Assembly: GCA_019421925.1 (NCBI GenBank)
Contig: JAHZEH010000040.1
Span: forward strand, 1,636 to 11,862
Source: Clostridia bacterium
GTDB taxonomy: Bacteria > Bacillota > Clostridia > Christensenellales > CALWSW01
DNA: 10,227 nucleotides
Direction of reading: 5' to 3'
Shown here: positions 1-5,847 of the stretch, in pieces
How the letters are laid out: each line of letters opens with the position of its first letter
Position numbering within the stretch: position 1 is the first letter of the stretch
Notes under the pieces: model-generated
What the model was told of the DNA's origin: nothing
The model's input: only the letters and a program-made list of their open reading frames with translations
Database searches by the model: none
Translations under genes and position numbers: made by a program

Positions 1-485
1 CCGGGATGGAGGAGACCTTGATCGAGGCCAAACTGGTGGAGATGCCCGCCATGTACCGGCTGGAGTATCAGGTGGACGGCGTGATCTATGAGGACCCCAA
101 GATTCGGGGGCTGGTGCGCTTTTTTACCGATCTCTCCCCCCTGGCCTGCCCCGGTTCCCGGTTTCGGGCTGACGAGCTGGGGAACCCCCAGGCCCAGGCC
201 AGGCTGGGGATGGTCATCCTTCAGGAGGATGTGACGGCCCTGAATCTATCCATTGAGACCAACGAATACATCTCCTATATCCCCAGGCAGAGAGCGGTCT
301 ATTGCACCACTTATAAAGATTCAGGGACGCCCCTGGTGGCCGGGGACATCGCCCACGGGACAAAAAAACTCCGGGAACTGGGGCTCGAGCCCGTGGGGGA
401 CGCCTATGGAAAGGTCATTCTGTCACTGCATAAGAGTACAAATCACCAGCGCTATAACCAGATCTGGATCCCTGTGGCCCGCTGA
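1..485 (+). CDS. Regulator C-terminal part, GyrI-like effector-binding domain (partial at left edge)
   Basis: The reading frame is open to the first base of the window and no ribosome site can be seen before the first ATG at 6, so this is most likely the 3' part of a longer gene rather than a complete 159-residue protein. The visible residues fit the GyrI-like / AraC-effector-binding fold: a strand near VEMPAMYRLEYQVDG (about residues 11-25), a second half beginning near AVYCTTYKDSG, a helix with KKLRELGLEPVGDAYG (about 119-134), and a final strand ending in IWIPV. In MerR- and AraC-family multidrug or stress regulators this domain binds amphipathic ligands and follows an N-terminal DNA-binding domain. 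Here that domain would lie left of the window. A stand-alone GyrI-like protein is the alternative. The domain call is from sequence pattern; the MerR or AraC parent is inferred. Confidence 0.65.
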   Translation, partial: GMEETLIEAKLVEMPAMYRLEYQVDGVIYEDPKIRGLVRFFTDLSPLACPGSRFRADELGNPQAQARLGMVILQEDVTALNLSIETNEYISYIPRQRAVYCTTYKDSGTPLVAGDIAHGTKKLRELGLEPVGDAYGKVILSLHKSTNHQRYNQIWIPVAR

Positions 486-520
486 AGGGGGACCTGCGGA
501 GGGTCAGCGGGCTGCGCTTG

Positions 521-564
521 AAAAGGACCCTATGTCCGGTTGTTGAAGCAGGGCGGTCCTTTTT
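521..564 (+). terminator. Intrinsic terminator after the GyrI-domain gene
   Basis: AAAAGGACC at 521-529 is complementary to GGTCCTTTT at 555-563, followed by further T residues to 570. A smaller internal hairpin (GGAC...GTCC, 525-537) is an alternative. A-tract and T-tract flank the stem, so it could also stop leftward transcription. Confidence 0.7.
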
Positions 565-570
565 GCTTTT

Positions 571-987
571 TATGTGAGGGCAGACGCCTTTTCCCCCATC
601 CGGGCCGGCCCTGCGGAGGGGAGAGATAAGCTGTACCGGCTGCGGGAAGGCGGTACCGGACATCATCCGGTTTTCCGCGATGGGGGCCGGACTGTCTGCT
701 TTTCCCCCGGCCCCGCATTGAAAAGCCGGATGCCGCCCATGATGGGATGGGCAGACCCAGCTATGGTTTTGAGAATGCCAGCCGCCGCGGCGGTGGGGCG
801 CATGGGGTGGAACCCAAACCAGGCGGCGGCGCATCCGTACGTGTGCGAAAAATCGGAGGATGTGGAGTGGCTGTCTCAGCGGCAAACGTCGGGGAGTCAG
901 GGTGGCCATACCACGCTGCGGAGCAGGGGCGCGTACCGGCTCCGGCGGTTCCGGCCGCCGGAGGACCGGGGATGGAGTCCCTGCACA
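571..987. other. Long GC-rich gap with nested inverted repeats, possible structured RNA
   Basis: About 420 bp lie between two terminators and contain no credible gene: the open frames have no ribosome site and give Arg/Pro/Gly-rich shadow proteins. Complementary blocks are arranged in nested order. In the left domain, 580-585 pairs with 694-699 (GCAGAC/GTCTGC), 593-600 with 679-686 (CCCCCATC/GATGGGGG), 613-617 with 674-678, 633-638 with 651-656 and 656-660 with 666-670 (the last two share base 656). In the middle domain, 727-733 pairs with 831-837 (CGGATGC/GCATCCG), 735-740 with 747-752, and 781-788 with 823-830. In the right domain, 923-928 pairs with 979-984 (GCAGGG/CCCTGC), enclosing 940-948 with 955-963. 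The strand is not settled and no strong promoter is visible. High GC makes short helices common by chance, so this is a candidate only. It did not match any RNA family I know. Confidence 0.4.
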
Positions 988-1033
988 GAAAAGCCGAAGC
1001 AGCGGGGCAAGAGCGCCCCGCCGCTTCGGCTTT
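988..1033 (-). terminator. Intrinsic terminator of the SDR gene (possibly bidirectional)
   Basis: AAGCCGAAGC (991-1000) pairs with GCTTCGGCTT (1023-1032), enclosing GCGGGGC/GCCCCGC (1002-1008 with 1015-1021) around a six-base loop. Reading leftward, the stem is followed by TTTTCTG, a good U-tract for the SDR gene that ends at 1088. Rightward it is followed by TTTATGATCTT, a weaker tail that could still end a rightward transcript from the 571-987 region. Confidence 0.8.
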
Positions 1034-1087
1034 ATGATCTTAAACATGTATGTAGGGCAGGACCTGGCGGGCCCCTTATTGCGGCTC

Positions 1088-1834
1088 TTAACCGATATGC
1101 ATGCGGCCGCCGTCCACCATCAGAATCTGCCCGTCCACAAAGTCGGAGAGCTCACTGCTGAGGAAAAGGGTCACGCCCGCGATATCCTTGGGATAGCCCA
1201 CCTTGCCCAGGGGCATCTGGGGGGCGTAATGGGCCAGCATGGCCTCCTCGGATTCGTATTTGGCGGCCAGCATATCCGTGATGATAACGCAGGGGAGAAT
1301 ACCGTTGACGCGAATGCGGTCGGGGGCGTACTCCCTGGCCAGGAAACGCACCAGGCCGGCTGCCGCCGCCTTGGTGGAGACATACTGAGGGGTGTGCTTT
1401 CCGCCGTAGAGGATGGAGCCCGAGCTGATGATGACGATGCGGCCCTCCCGCTCCTTGAGGTAGGGCCGGGCGGCGTCGCAGCAGTACCATACGCCCTTGG
1501 TGTTCACGGCGAAACACTCGTCCCAGCCGCCCGCCTGGCCGGAGATGCCCGCATTGCACACAAGCACGTCGATGCCGCCGAACCGCCGGGCGGCGTGATC
1601 CATCATGGCCCGAACGCAATCCCCCTGTGCCACACCGCACTGGTTAGAATGGGGGCGCTTGCCCAGGGTCTCCATCTTGTCCAGGAAGGGGGCCACGCGT
1701 GTCTCGTCCGCCATGCCGCAAATGACGGTTTGAGCGCCCGCCTTGACGTAGATTTCAGTGATACCCGAGCCGATCCCGCGGGCGCCGCCGGTGATGAGCA
1801 CAACTTCTTTGGAGCAGTCGATCTGATATGCCAT
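1088..1834 (-). CDS. Short-chain dehydrogenase/reductase (classical SDR, FabG-like)
   Basis: This is a 248-residue classical SDR, a typical full length for the family, acting in the cytoplasm as an NAD(P)-dependent oxidoreductase. The Rossmann glycine motif TGGARGIG is at residues 15-22 and the structural NAG at 94-96. The active-site set is N111, S138, Y151 and K155 (YVSTK). The C-terminus has the usual GQILMVDGG ending. The position after the second strand (around residues 40-42) carries neither the acidic residue typical of NAD users nor a clear Arg, so cofactor preference cannot be read. An AGGAGGG ribosome site sits seven bases before the ATG at 1834. The gene stands alone, divergent from the GntR regulator at 2200, with its own terminator. 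The substrate cannot be named: sugar, polyol or 3-oxoacyl substrates are all possible. Confidence 0.9.
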   Translation of the reverse strand: MAYQIDCSKEVVLITGGARGIGSGITEIYVKAGAQTVICGMADETRVAPFLDKMETLGKRPHSNQCGVAQGDCVRAMMDHAARRFGGIDVLVCNAGISGQAGGWDECFAVNTKGVWYCCDAARPYLKEREGRIVIISSGSILYGGKHTPQYVSTKAAAAGLVRFLAREYAPDRIRVNGILPCVIITDMLAAKYESEEAMLAHYAPQMPLGKVGYPKDIAGVTLFLSSELSDFVDGQILMVDGGRMHIG

Positions 1835-1872
1835 GTTGTTTCCCTCCTGTGGATGAATTAGGATATGGAATC

Positions 1873-1902
1873 AGTTTAAAACCGATGGGGATACAGTGTC
1901 AA
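1873..1902 (-). promoter_or_regulatory. Proximal promoter candidate for the SDR gene
   Basis: Reading leftward, TTGACA (1902-1897) is separated by 18 bases from TAAACT (1878-1873). Initiation would be near 1866, about 30 bases before the start codon. The -35 is consensus and the -10 matches four of six. This promoter lies downstream of the leader terminator at 1926-1957 and would escape it. Confidence 0.4.
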
Positions 1903-1925
1903 AGAAAAACAGGCAAATCGCACAG

Positions 1926-1957
1926 AAAAAGCGCCGAAGAGAGCGGCGGCGCTTTTT
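1926..1957 (-). terminator. Intrinsic terminator inside the SDR leader (attenuator candidate)
   Basis: AAAAAGCGCCG (1926-1936) pairs perfectly with CGGCGCTTTTT (1947-1957) around a ten-base loop. Read leftward from the distal SDR promoter, the stem ends in a five-U run. It therefore sits about 85-115 bases into the SDR leader and about 90 bases before the gene. There is no gene ending here that would need a terminator, so control of SDR readthrough or the end of a small RNA are the likeliest roles. Confidence 0.65.
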
Positions 1958-1997
1958 CCGGCAAATATTCACCGGGAGGACGGCAAATATTTGCGGG
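1958..1997. repeat. Inverted repeat beside the leader terminator
   Basis: The arms 1958-1969 and 1986-1997 match in 11 of 12 positions as an inverted repeat, with core GCAAATATT/AATATTTGC separated by 16 bases. The right arm is itself part of the perfect palindrome GCAAATATTTGC (1983-1994). In the leftward transcript it would form a hairpin just upstream of the terminator; as DNA it could be a two-site operator with centres about two helical turns apart. Confidence 0.55.
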
Positions 1998-2019
1998 ATA
2001 AAATGAGAGAGAATTTGAA

Positions 2020-2047
2020 TTGATTGTTTTTTGATTTCATCTATAAT
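2020..2047 (+). promoter_or_regulatory. Distal gntR promoter candidate
   Basis: TTGATT (2020-2025), a 16-base spacer and TATAAT (2042-2047) face the GntR gene. A second TATAAT overlaps at 2047-2052. Initiation near 2054 would give a leader of about 145 bases. The -10 segment is shared with the leftward SDR promoter at 2045-2073. Confidence 0.5.
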
Positions 2048-2073
2048 ATAATCTCTTATGATGTCTGTGTCAA
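2045..2073 (-). promoter_or_regulatory. Distal, near-consensus SDR promoter
   Basis: Reading leftward, TTGACA (2073-2068), a 17-base spacer and TATATT (2050-2045) form a near-consensus vegetative promoter. Initiation is expected near 2038, giving a roughly 200-base leader that passes through the inverted repeat at 1958-1997 and the terminator at 1926-1957. Confidence 0.65.
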
Positions 2074-2127
2074 TGGTTTTCTGAAAAAATAGGCAAAGCT
2101 CCGCTACTGGCGCAATCCAATCTCCAA

Positions 2128-2136
2128 TGGTATAAT
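2128..2136 (+). promoter_or_regulatory. Proximal gntR promoter, extended -10
   Basis: TGGTATAAT carries the TGn extension and a consensus -10 (2131-2136); no good -35 is visible. Initiation near 2143 would give a leader of about 57 bases. That leader contains a small hairpin, GCCGGGAG (2155-2162) with CTCCTGGC (2170-2177), just ahead of the ribosome site; it is a possible operator or translational control element. Confidence 0.5.
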
Positions 2137-2199
2137 TTTCGTAAAATGATACAGGCCGGGAGTACAATTCTCCTGGCAATCGTGAGAGGAAGTTCATAG

Positions 2200-2937
2200 A
2201 TGAAAGAAGCGCCGGGAACGACAGCGGAACATCTCTATCAGAAAGTCAAGAACGGGATATTGCTCTCCATACGCAGCGGGCAGTACAAGCCCAAGGACAG
2301 GCTGCCCTCCGAGGGGGAGCTTGCGGCGGAGTATGGAGTCAGCCGGATCACCCTGCGCCGGGCCATTGAGGAGCTGGTATCCGAGGGAATTCTGGTGCGG
2401 CGGCGGGGAACGGGAACCTTTGTCAACCCTCCCAAGTACAGCCGCAATGTGATCGACTTTATGAGCTTTACCGAGGAATACGATTTTACGGGCGTGGAGC
2501 ACAGCACGATTGCTTTGTGCGTTGAGCAGATCGGACCCACCGAACAGGACCGGGCCCTCTTCTCCATGCAGAGCCGGGAGGAGATGCTCTATGTGGAACG
2601 CCTGCGGACAATGGAGGGGGAACCCATCTCCATTGAATGCGACTACATTCCCGGCCGCTACGATTTCCTGCTCCATGAGCCCAGGGAGGCGCTGGCCTCC
2701 ATGGCCAAGGTGTTCGCCAAGCGGGGCATTGAGCTCTCCTGGGACAGCACCTCGGTGGAGATATCCTTTGCCACCCGCCACGAGGCCGATGTGCTGCAGG
2801 TTCAGGCGGGCTCCCCTGTGCTCATGACCCATGCTGTGCTGCAGGATCAGGCCGGCCGGCCCATCTACCGGGCCAAGCAGGTGCTGATCGGGGAGCGGAG
2901 CAGGCTGGTCTTTAACAAGGGGGAGCGAAAGCTGTGA
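2200..2937 (+). CDS. GntR-family transcriptional regulator, HutC/UTRA type
   Basis: This 245-residue protein has the length and order of HutC-type GntR regulators. An N-terminal winged helix-turn-helix spans about residues 9-78, with LPSEGELAAEYGVSRITLRRA at 35-55 as the recognition region and RRRGTGTFV at 67-75 as the wing. A UTRA ligand-binding domain spans about 98-238, with the family-typical YVERLR...EGEPISIECDYIP stretch at 131-151. UTRA proteins usually bind a sugar phosphate, amino-acid-derived or similar small ligand and release DNA. GAGAGGAAG precedes the ATG. The gene is divergent from the SDR gene and overlaps queH by four bases, so autoregulation and control of the SDR gene are both plausible; neither is shown by the sequence. 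The effector cannot be named. Confidence 0.92.
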   Translation: MKEAPGTTAEHLYQKVKNGILLSIRSGQYKPKDRLPSEGELAAEYGVSRITLRRAIEELVSEGILVRRRGTGTFVNPPKYSRNVIDFMSFTEEYDFTGVEHSTIALCVEQIGPTEQDRALFSMQSREEMLYVERLRTMEGEPISIECDYIPGRYDFLLHEPREALASMAKVFAKRGIELSWDSTSVEISFATRHEADVLQVQAGSPVLMTHAVLQDQAGRPIYRAKQVLIGERSRLVFNKGERKL

Positions 2938-3572
2938 ACAGGAGAAACTATCAGCGGGAGATGGAGGAGACTTTGAAAGCTCTGGGGGAGCTCGGCAAGA
3001 GGCCTCGTCTCCTGCTTCACAGCTGCTGCGCGCCCTGCAGCAGCTATGTCCTTGAGACCCTCTGCCCCTATTTTGACATCACCATATTCTACTTCAACCC
3101 CAATATCGGAGAGGAGGAGGAGTACACCCGCCGGGCGGAGGAACAGCGCAGGCTCGCCGCATGTCTGGACGTGCCGGGGACCGTCGCATACCTGGAGGGG
3201 GAGTACTGCCCTCAGCGCTACTATGAAGCGGTTCGCGGCCTGGAGGGGTTGCCCGAGGGGGGAGAGCGGTGCTTCCGCTGCTATGCTCTGCGCCTCACGG
3301 AGACTGCCCGCGCCGCCAGGGAGGGCGGGTTTGATTTCTTCACCACGACGCTGAGCATCAGCCCCCTCAAAAACGCGGACAAGCTCAACGAGATCGGCCA
3401 GGCCCTGGAAGCCCAATGGGGCGTGCCCTACCTGTGTTCCGACTTCAAAAAGAAGGAGGGCTATAAGCGCTCCATCGAGCTCTCCCGCCTGTACGGGCTG
3501 TACCGGCAGGACTACTGCGGCTGCGTATTCTCGAAGGAGGAGAGCTTGCGGCGGCGGGAAAGAAAAGATTAA
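2934..3572 (+). CDS. queH: Epoxyqueuosine reductase QueH
   Basis: QueH performs the last step of queuosine synthesis, reducing epoxyqueuosine in tRNA to queuosine. It is the iron-sulfur alternative to the cobalamin enzyme QueG, found mainly in anaerobes. The 212-residue product matches the QueH (former DUF208) family over its length. It has LLHSCCAPCSSYVLE at about 27-41 with C31, C32 and C35, ERCFRCY with C113 and C116, FTTTLSISPLKN at 136-147, KKKEGYKRS at 172-180, and YCGCVFS with C195 and C197. These clustered cysteines are the conserved metal and redox ligands of the family. The start is GTG, whose last two bases and next A form the TGA stop of gntR; GGGGGAG lies ahead of it. The overlap implies translational coupling to the regulator, an uncommon partner for this gene. 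No preQ1-type riboswitch was seen upstream. Confidence 0.93.
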   Translation: MNRRNYQREMEETLKALGELGKRPRLLLHSCCAPCSSYVLETLCPYFDITIFYFNPNIGEEEEYTRRAEEQRRLAACLDVPGTVAYLEGEYCPQRYYEAVRGLEGLPEGGERCFRCYALRLTETARAAREGGFDFFTTTLSISPLKNADKLNEIGQALEAQWGVPYLCSDFKKKEGYKRSIELSRLYGLYRQDYCGCVFSKEESLRRRERKD

Positions 3573-3649
3573 CGGGAACAGTTTGGCGGTTTTTTTCGTT
3601 TTGATGAATGGAGGGTGGATGAGACCTGATCAAGGAGGAAAACCGCAAG

Positions 3650-4294
3650 ATGAAACTATATAAATATCTGACCTGCGCCGCGGCCTGCGCCCTGGCGCTC
3701 AGCCTTGCCGCCTGTTCCGCGGGAAAGGGGGCGCGGGAACCCGTTGAAACCCCGGCGCAATCCCCGGCTTCTTCGGATTTGCCTGAGGAAGCCACGCCCA
3801 CGCCCGGCATTGACCCAACGCCGGACGCTGGTCCCACTGCCAGCCCGGATGGGAGCGGCGAAATTGTGGAGGACGATCCCGACCTGGAGGAGGCCCCTAT
3901 TGAGGAGGTCCCCGATGAGGCGGGGGAGCAGAATGAGGGGGACGTGACCGGGGAGGAGAGCCTGCCTCCGGAGGATACGATCACCATTTCCGGCGACGGT
4001 TCCGACAACTTTGACCGCATCGGGGAGTTTGTCCGAAACAGGGAAGCCGGGACCGACGACCATATTCTCATCATCCGCTATACGGTTGAGGGGGACGCCA
4101 TCCTCGACGAGCTCACCCATGAAAATGGCGTGACCACCTGCATCCACGACAATACAGCCGACCAGTATGCGGCGGAGAGCGACCGCAAGATCACCACTTT
4201 CCGGGTAAAATCGGTGGAGAAGGTGGGGAAGGATTACGTCTTTACCGCGGAGGATGGCAGCACGGAGACCTTCTGCGACCTGAACGAACAGTAA
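3650..4294 (+). CDS. Acidic lipoprotein with DUF4362-like C-terminal domain
   Basis: The 214-residue product starts with a classic lipoprotein signal: charged MKLYKY, a hydrophobic run, and the lipobox LAAC with C22 as the lipidated residue, so it should be anchored on the outside of the membrane. Residues about 23-110 are a low-complexity linker rich in Pro, Glu, Asp, Ser and Thr, probably an extended spacer through the cell wall. Residues about 111-212 look like the small DUF4362 domain known from Firmicutes lipoproteins: the stretch NFDRIGEFVRN, then DHILIIRYTVEGDAI, then DNTADQY. That domain has no assigned function. AAGGAGG precedes the ATG. It lies 77 bp after queH and could be cotranscribed; a T-run at about 3590-3597 in that gap lacks a convincing stem. 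A strong terminator follows. Confidence 0.8.
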   Translation: MKLYKYLTCAAACALALSLAACSAGKGAREPVETPAQSPASSDLPEEATPTPGIDPTPDAGPTASPDGSGEIVEDDPDLEEAPIEEVPDEAGEQNEGDVTGEESLPPEDTITISGDGSDNFDRIGEFVRNREAGTDDHILIIRYTVEGDAILDELTHENGVTTCIHDNTADQYAAESDRKITTFRVKSVEKVGKDYVFTAEDGSTETFCDLNEQ

Positions 4295-4308
4295 CGGAAT
4301 TCAAATTC

Positions 4309-4341
4309 AAAAAGGGATTGCATTTGCGCAATCCCTTTTTT
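4309..4341. terminator. Bidirectional intrinsic terminator between convergent genes
   Basis: AAAAAGGGATTGC (4309-4321) pairs perfectly with GCAATCCCTTTTT (4328-4340) around the loop ATTTGC, with T-runs on both strands. It serves the rightward lipoprotein gene and the leftward nitroreductase gene, which ends at 4352. Confidence 0.9.
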
Positions 4342-4351
4342 GTTGGAGGAC

Positions 4352-4954
4352 TCAGGAGAAGACCCTCATGCGGGTTTTGCCGTCCTGAACCTGTTTGTCC
4401 CCGGCCGGGGTGGTCGGCACGCCGAAGGGCATCTGGGCGATGAGCTGCCAGCTTTCGGGCAGTTCCCAGGCCGCGCGCACCTGCCCGTCGATGAGAGGGT
4501 TGTAATGCTGGAGGGAGGCCCCCATCCCCGCATCCTCCAGGGCGGTCCACAGTGTGAACTGGAGCATGCCGTTTGCCTGCTGGGCCCAGATGGGGAAATT
4601 CTGCGCATAGGTGGGAAAGCGCTCGGCAAGAGCGCCCGTGACTGCGGTATCGTCGAAGTATAGGATGGTGCCGTAGCCGGCCGCGAAGGAGGCGATTTTG
4701 TTCTCCGTGGAGGCGAATTTCTCCGCGGGGACCCGGGCGCGCAGGGTGGGCAGGACAATTCCGTTCCACAGCTTGCTGTGGGCATCCCCCAGCAGGAGCA
4801 CAGCGCGGGCGCTCTGACTGTTGAAGGCGGAGGGGACATGGGTCAGGCAGTCCTCCACAAGCTCGGCGAGGGCGCCATCCGGCAGGGTGCTCCGGGCGCT
4901 GATTCCATAGAGGGAGCGGCGGGCCTTGACGGCCTCTAAAAAAGAGCGGATCAT
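4352..4954 (-). CDS. Nitroreductase family protein, Frm2/Hbn1-like
   Basis: The 200-residue product matches the Frm2-like branch of the nitroreductase family, FMN-dependent cytoplasmic oxidoreductases that reduce nitro and related compounds or fatty-acid-linked substrates. The landmarks are ARRSLYGIS at 11-19 (FMN phosphate-binding arginines), PSAFNSQSAR at 41-50, FPTYAQNFPIWAQQANGMLQ at about 113-132, GASLQHYNPLID at 145-156 and WQLIAQMPFG at 169-178, all characteristic of this branch. Length is normal and the reading frame is intact. AAGGAGG lies seven bases before the ATG. The gene is divergent from the zinc-ribbon membrane genes and has its own extended -10 promoter near 4990. The physiological substrate is unknown; a role in detoxification or redox balance is inferred from the family only. 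Confidence 0.9.
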   Translation of the reverse strand: MIRSFLEAVKARRSLYGISARSTLPDGALAELVEDCLTHVPSAFNSQSARAVLLLGDAHSKLWNGIVLPTLRARVPAEKFASTENKIASFAAGYGTILYFDDTAVTGALAERFPTYAQNFPIWAQQANGMLQFTLWTALEDAGMGASLQHYNPLIDGQVRAAWELPESWQLIAQMPFGVPTTPAGDKQVQDGKTRMRVFS

Positions 4955-4989
4955 GGTAAAACCTCCTTAAAGTTTTCCTCGGTAAACAA

Positions 4990-4998
4990 ATTATACCA
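4990..4998 (-). promoter_or_regulatory. Nitroreductase promoter, extended -10
   Basis: Reading leftward, TGGTATAAT lies at 4998-4990 with a consensus -10 (4995-4990) and the TGn extension; no clear -35 is seen. Initiation near 4983 leaves a leader of about 30 bases. Confidence 0.55.
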
Positions 4999-5056
4999 CA
5001 GGACAGGCCAAAGAAATACAAGCTTCCCAAAAATATTTGCAAAATTTTTGTAGAAC

Positions 5057-5085
5057 AAGACAAAAAAGAATCCTGTTGCTATAAT
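5057..5085 (+). promoter_or_regulatory. Promoter of the zinc-ribbon membrane gene pair
   Basis: AAGACA (5057-5062), a 17-base spacer and TATAAT (5080-5085) face the gene at 5151. The leader would be about 55 bases and carries AAGGAGG before the ATG. Confidence 0.6.
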
Positions 5086-5150
5086 ATTACCATGGCTGTA
5101 TTTTTTTATCTCTCATCCGGCCAAGCAATTATATTAAGGAGGTCTTTGCC

Positions 5151-5795
5151 ATGAAGGATGCAAAGCTCAAAAGTGCGCTTGCAGATTATGTGCAGGCCAA
5201 TCCCATCCTCTCGTCCCTCTCGGGCGCGGCGGTGGCGACGGTATTTATCTATCCTCTTCTGATTCTTCTCACCGGTATTTTCCACGTGAGCGGCCTCTCG
5301 CAGCTCAATTCGCTGGCCATGTACCTATTTTGGGGGAGCGTCGTTCTGCTCTATGCGGGAAATAACGGCATGTTTCTCACCATCGGCCTGGGCATACAGG
5401 CTCTGATGGAGCTGATCTCGCTTTTTGTGATGCTTTTCTCCTATGGCAGCTACTTCAGCGTCAACGCCCTGGTGGAGGTGCTGGTCACCGGTACCCTGGC
5501 TTTCCTTGCTTTCCGGGGCTTCTCCCAGACGGCAGAGTTCGCCCAGATGCGCGTCCAGGCCCAGGAGAAGGCGGCCCAGCGCGCTGCGGAGCGGCAGGCG
5601 GCCGCGGCGCAGGCAGCGGCCCAGGCCGCAGCCGCCCAGGCGGCCCAGAGTGCGTCGGAGGGTGCGGTTTTTTGCGGCAGCTGCGGCGCTTCCAACAAGC
5701 CGGGCGCGGCATTCTGCAGGAATTGCGGGAAACCCCTGGGCACGCCCAGGACGGAGCAGGAGCAGAGCGGCGGCGCCGAAGAACCTGCGGACTAG
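5151..5795 (+). CDS. Membrane protein with Ala/Gln-rich linker and C-terminal zinc ribbon
   Basis: I do not recognise a named family for this 214-residue protein. Three or four hydrophobic segments occupy about residues 24-44, 53-70, 74-97 and 104-122. They are followed by a charged then Ala/Gln-rich helix (about 127-167) that should be a long, possibly coiled-coil, cytoplasmic stalk. The end is a double-CxxC zinc ribbon, with C175/C178 in CGSC and C189/C192 in CRNC, of the zinc-ribbon type common at the termini of bacterial membrane proteins. AAGGAGG precedes the ATG. A similar ribbon ends the next gene 52 bp downstream, so the two are probably cotranscribed and may work together. The ribbon probably mediates protein binding or metal sensing on the cytoplasmic side; that is inference. 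The Ala-rich stretch is encoded by GCG/GCC repeats and may vary in length. Confidence 0.8.
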   Translation: MKDAKLKSALADYVQANPILSSLSGAAVATVFIYPLLILLTGIFHVSGLSQLNSLAMYLFWGSVVLLYAGNNGMFLTIGLGIQALMELISLFVMLFSYGSYFSVNALVEVLVTGTLAFLAFRGFSQTAEFAQMRVQAQEKAAQRAAERQAAAAQAAAQAAAAQAAQSASEGAVFCGSCGASNKPGAAFCRNCGKPLGTPRTEQEQSGGAEEPAD

Positions 5796-5847
5796 TTTTT
5801 GAGCTGCCCCTGCGGTGGTACACCTAAGAATACAGGAGGAAGATCTT

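Noticed and set aside
571..987. Cobalamin riboswitch, RNase P RNA, tmRNA or 6S RNA
   Set aside because: The conserved boxes do not appear (no GCCACTG or proper B12 box, no GAGGAAAGTCC, no tRNA-like end with tag frame); only loose resemblance such as AGTCAGG.
574..1861. Long overlapping frames on the plus strand (from 574 and 860) and on the minus strand (415-1047)
   Set aside because: Low-complexity Arg/Pro/Gly-rich products without ribosome sites; typical shadows of GC-rich DNA and of the SDR gene.
1969..2040. A 23-codon leftward open frame beginning MKSKNNQFKF and ending just before the leader terminator, as a leader peptide
   Set aside because: No ribosome site; the predicted transcript start (about 2038) falls on its start codon, so it would have to be leaderless.
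1871..2197. 108-codon leftward frame across the SDR/GntR control region
   Set aside because: No ribosome site before its ATG, it crosses promoters and a terminator, and its residues resemble no family.
2143..2199. preQ1 riboswitch ahead of gntR-queH
   Set aside because: Only a simple hairpin (2155-2177) is present; no preQ1 class I or II core was seen.
3573..3649. Terminator between queH and the lipoprotein gene
   Set aside because: A run of T residues is present at about 3590-3597 but no convincing stem precedes it.
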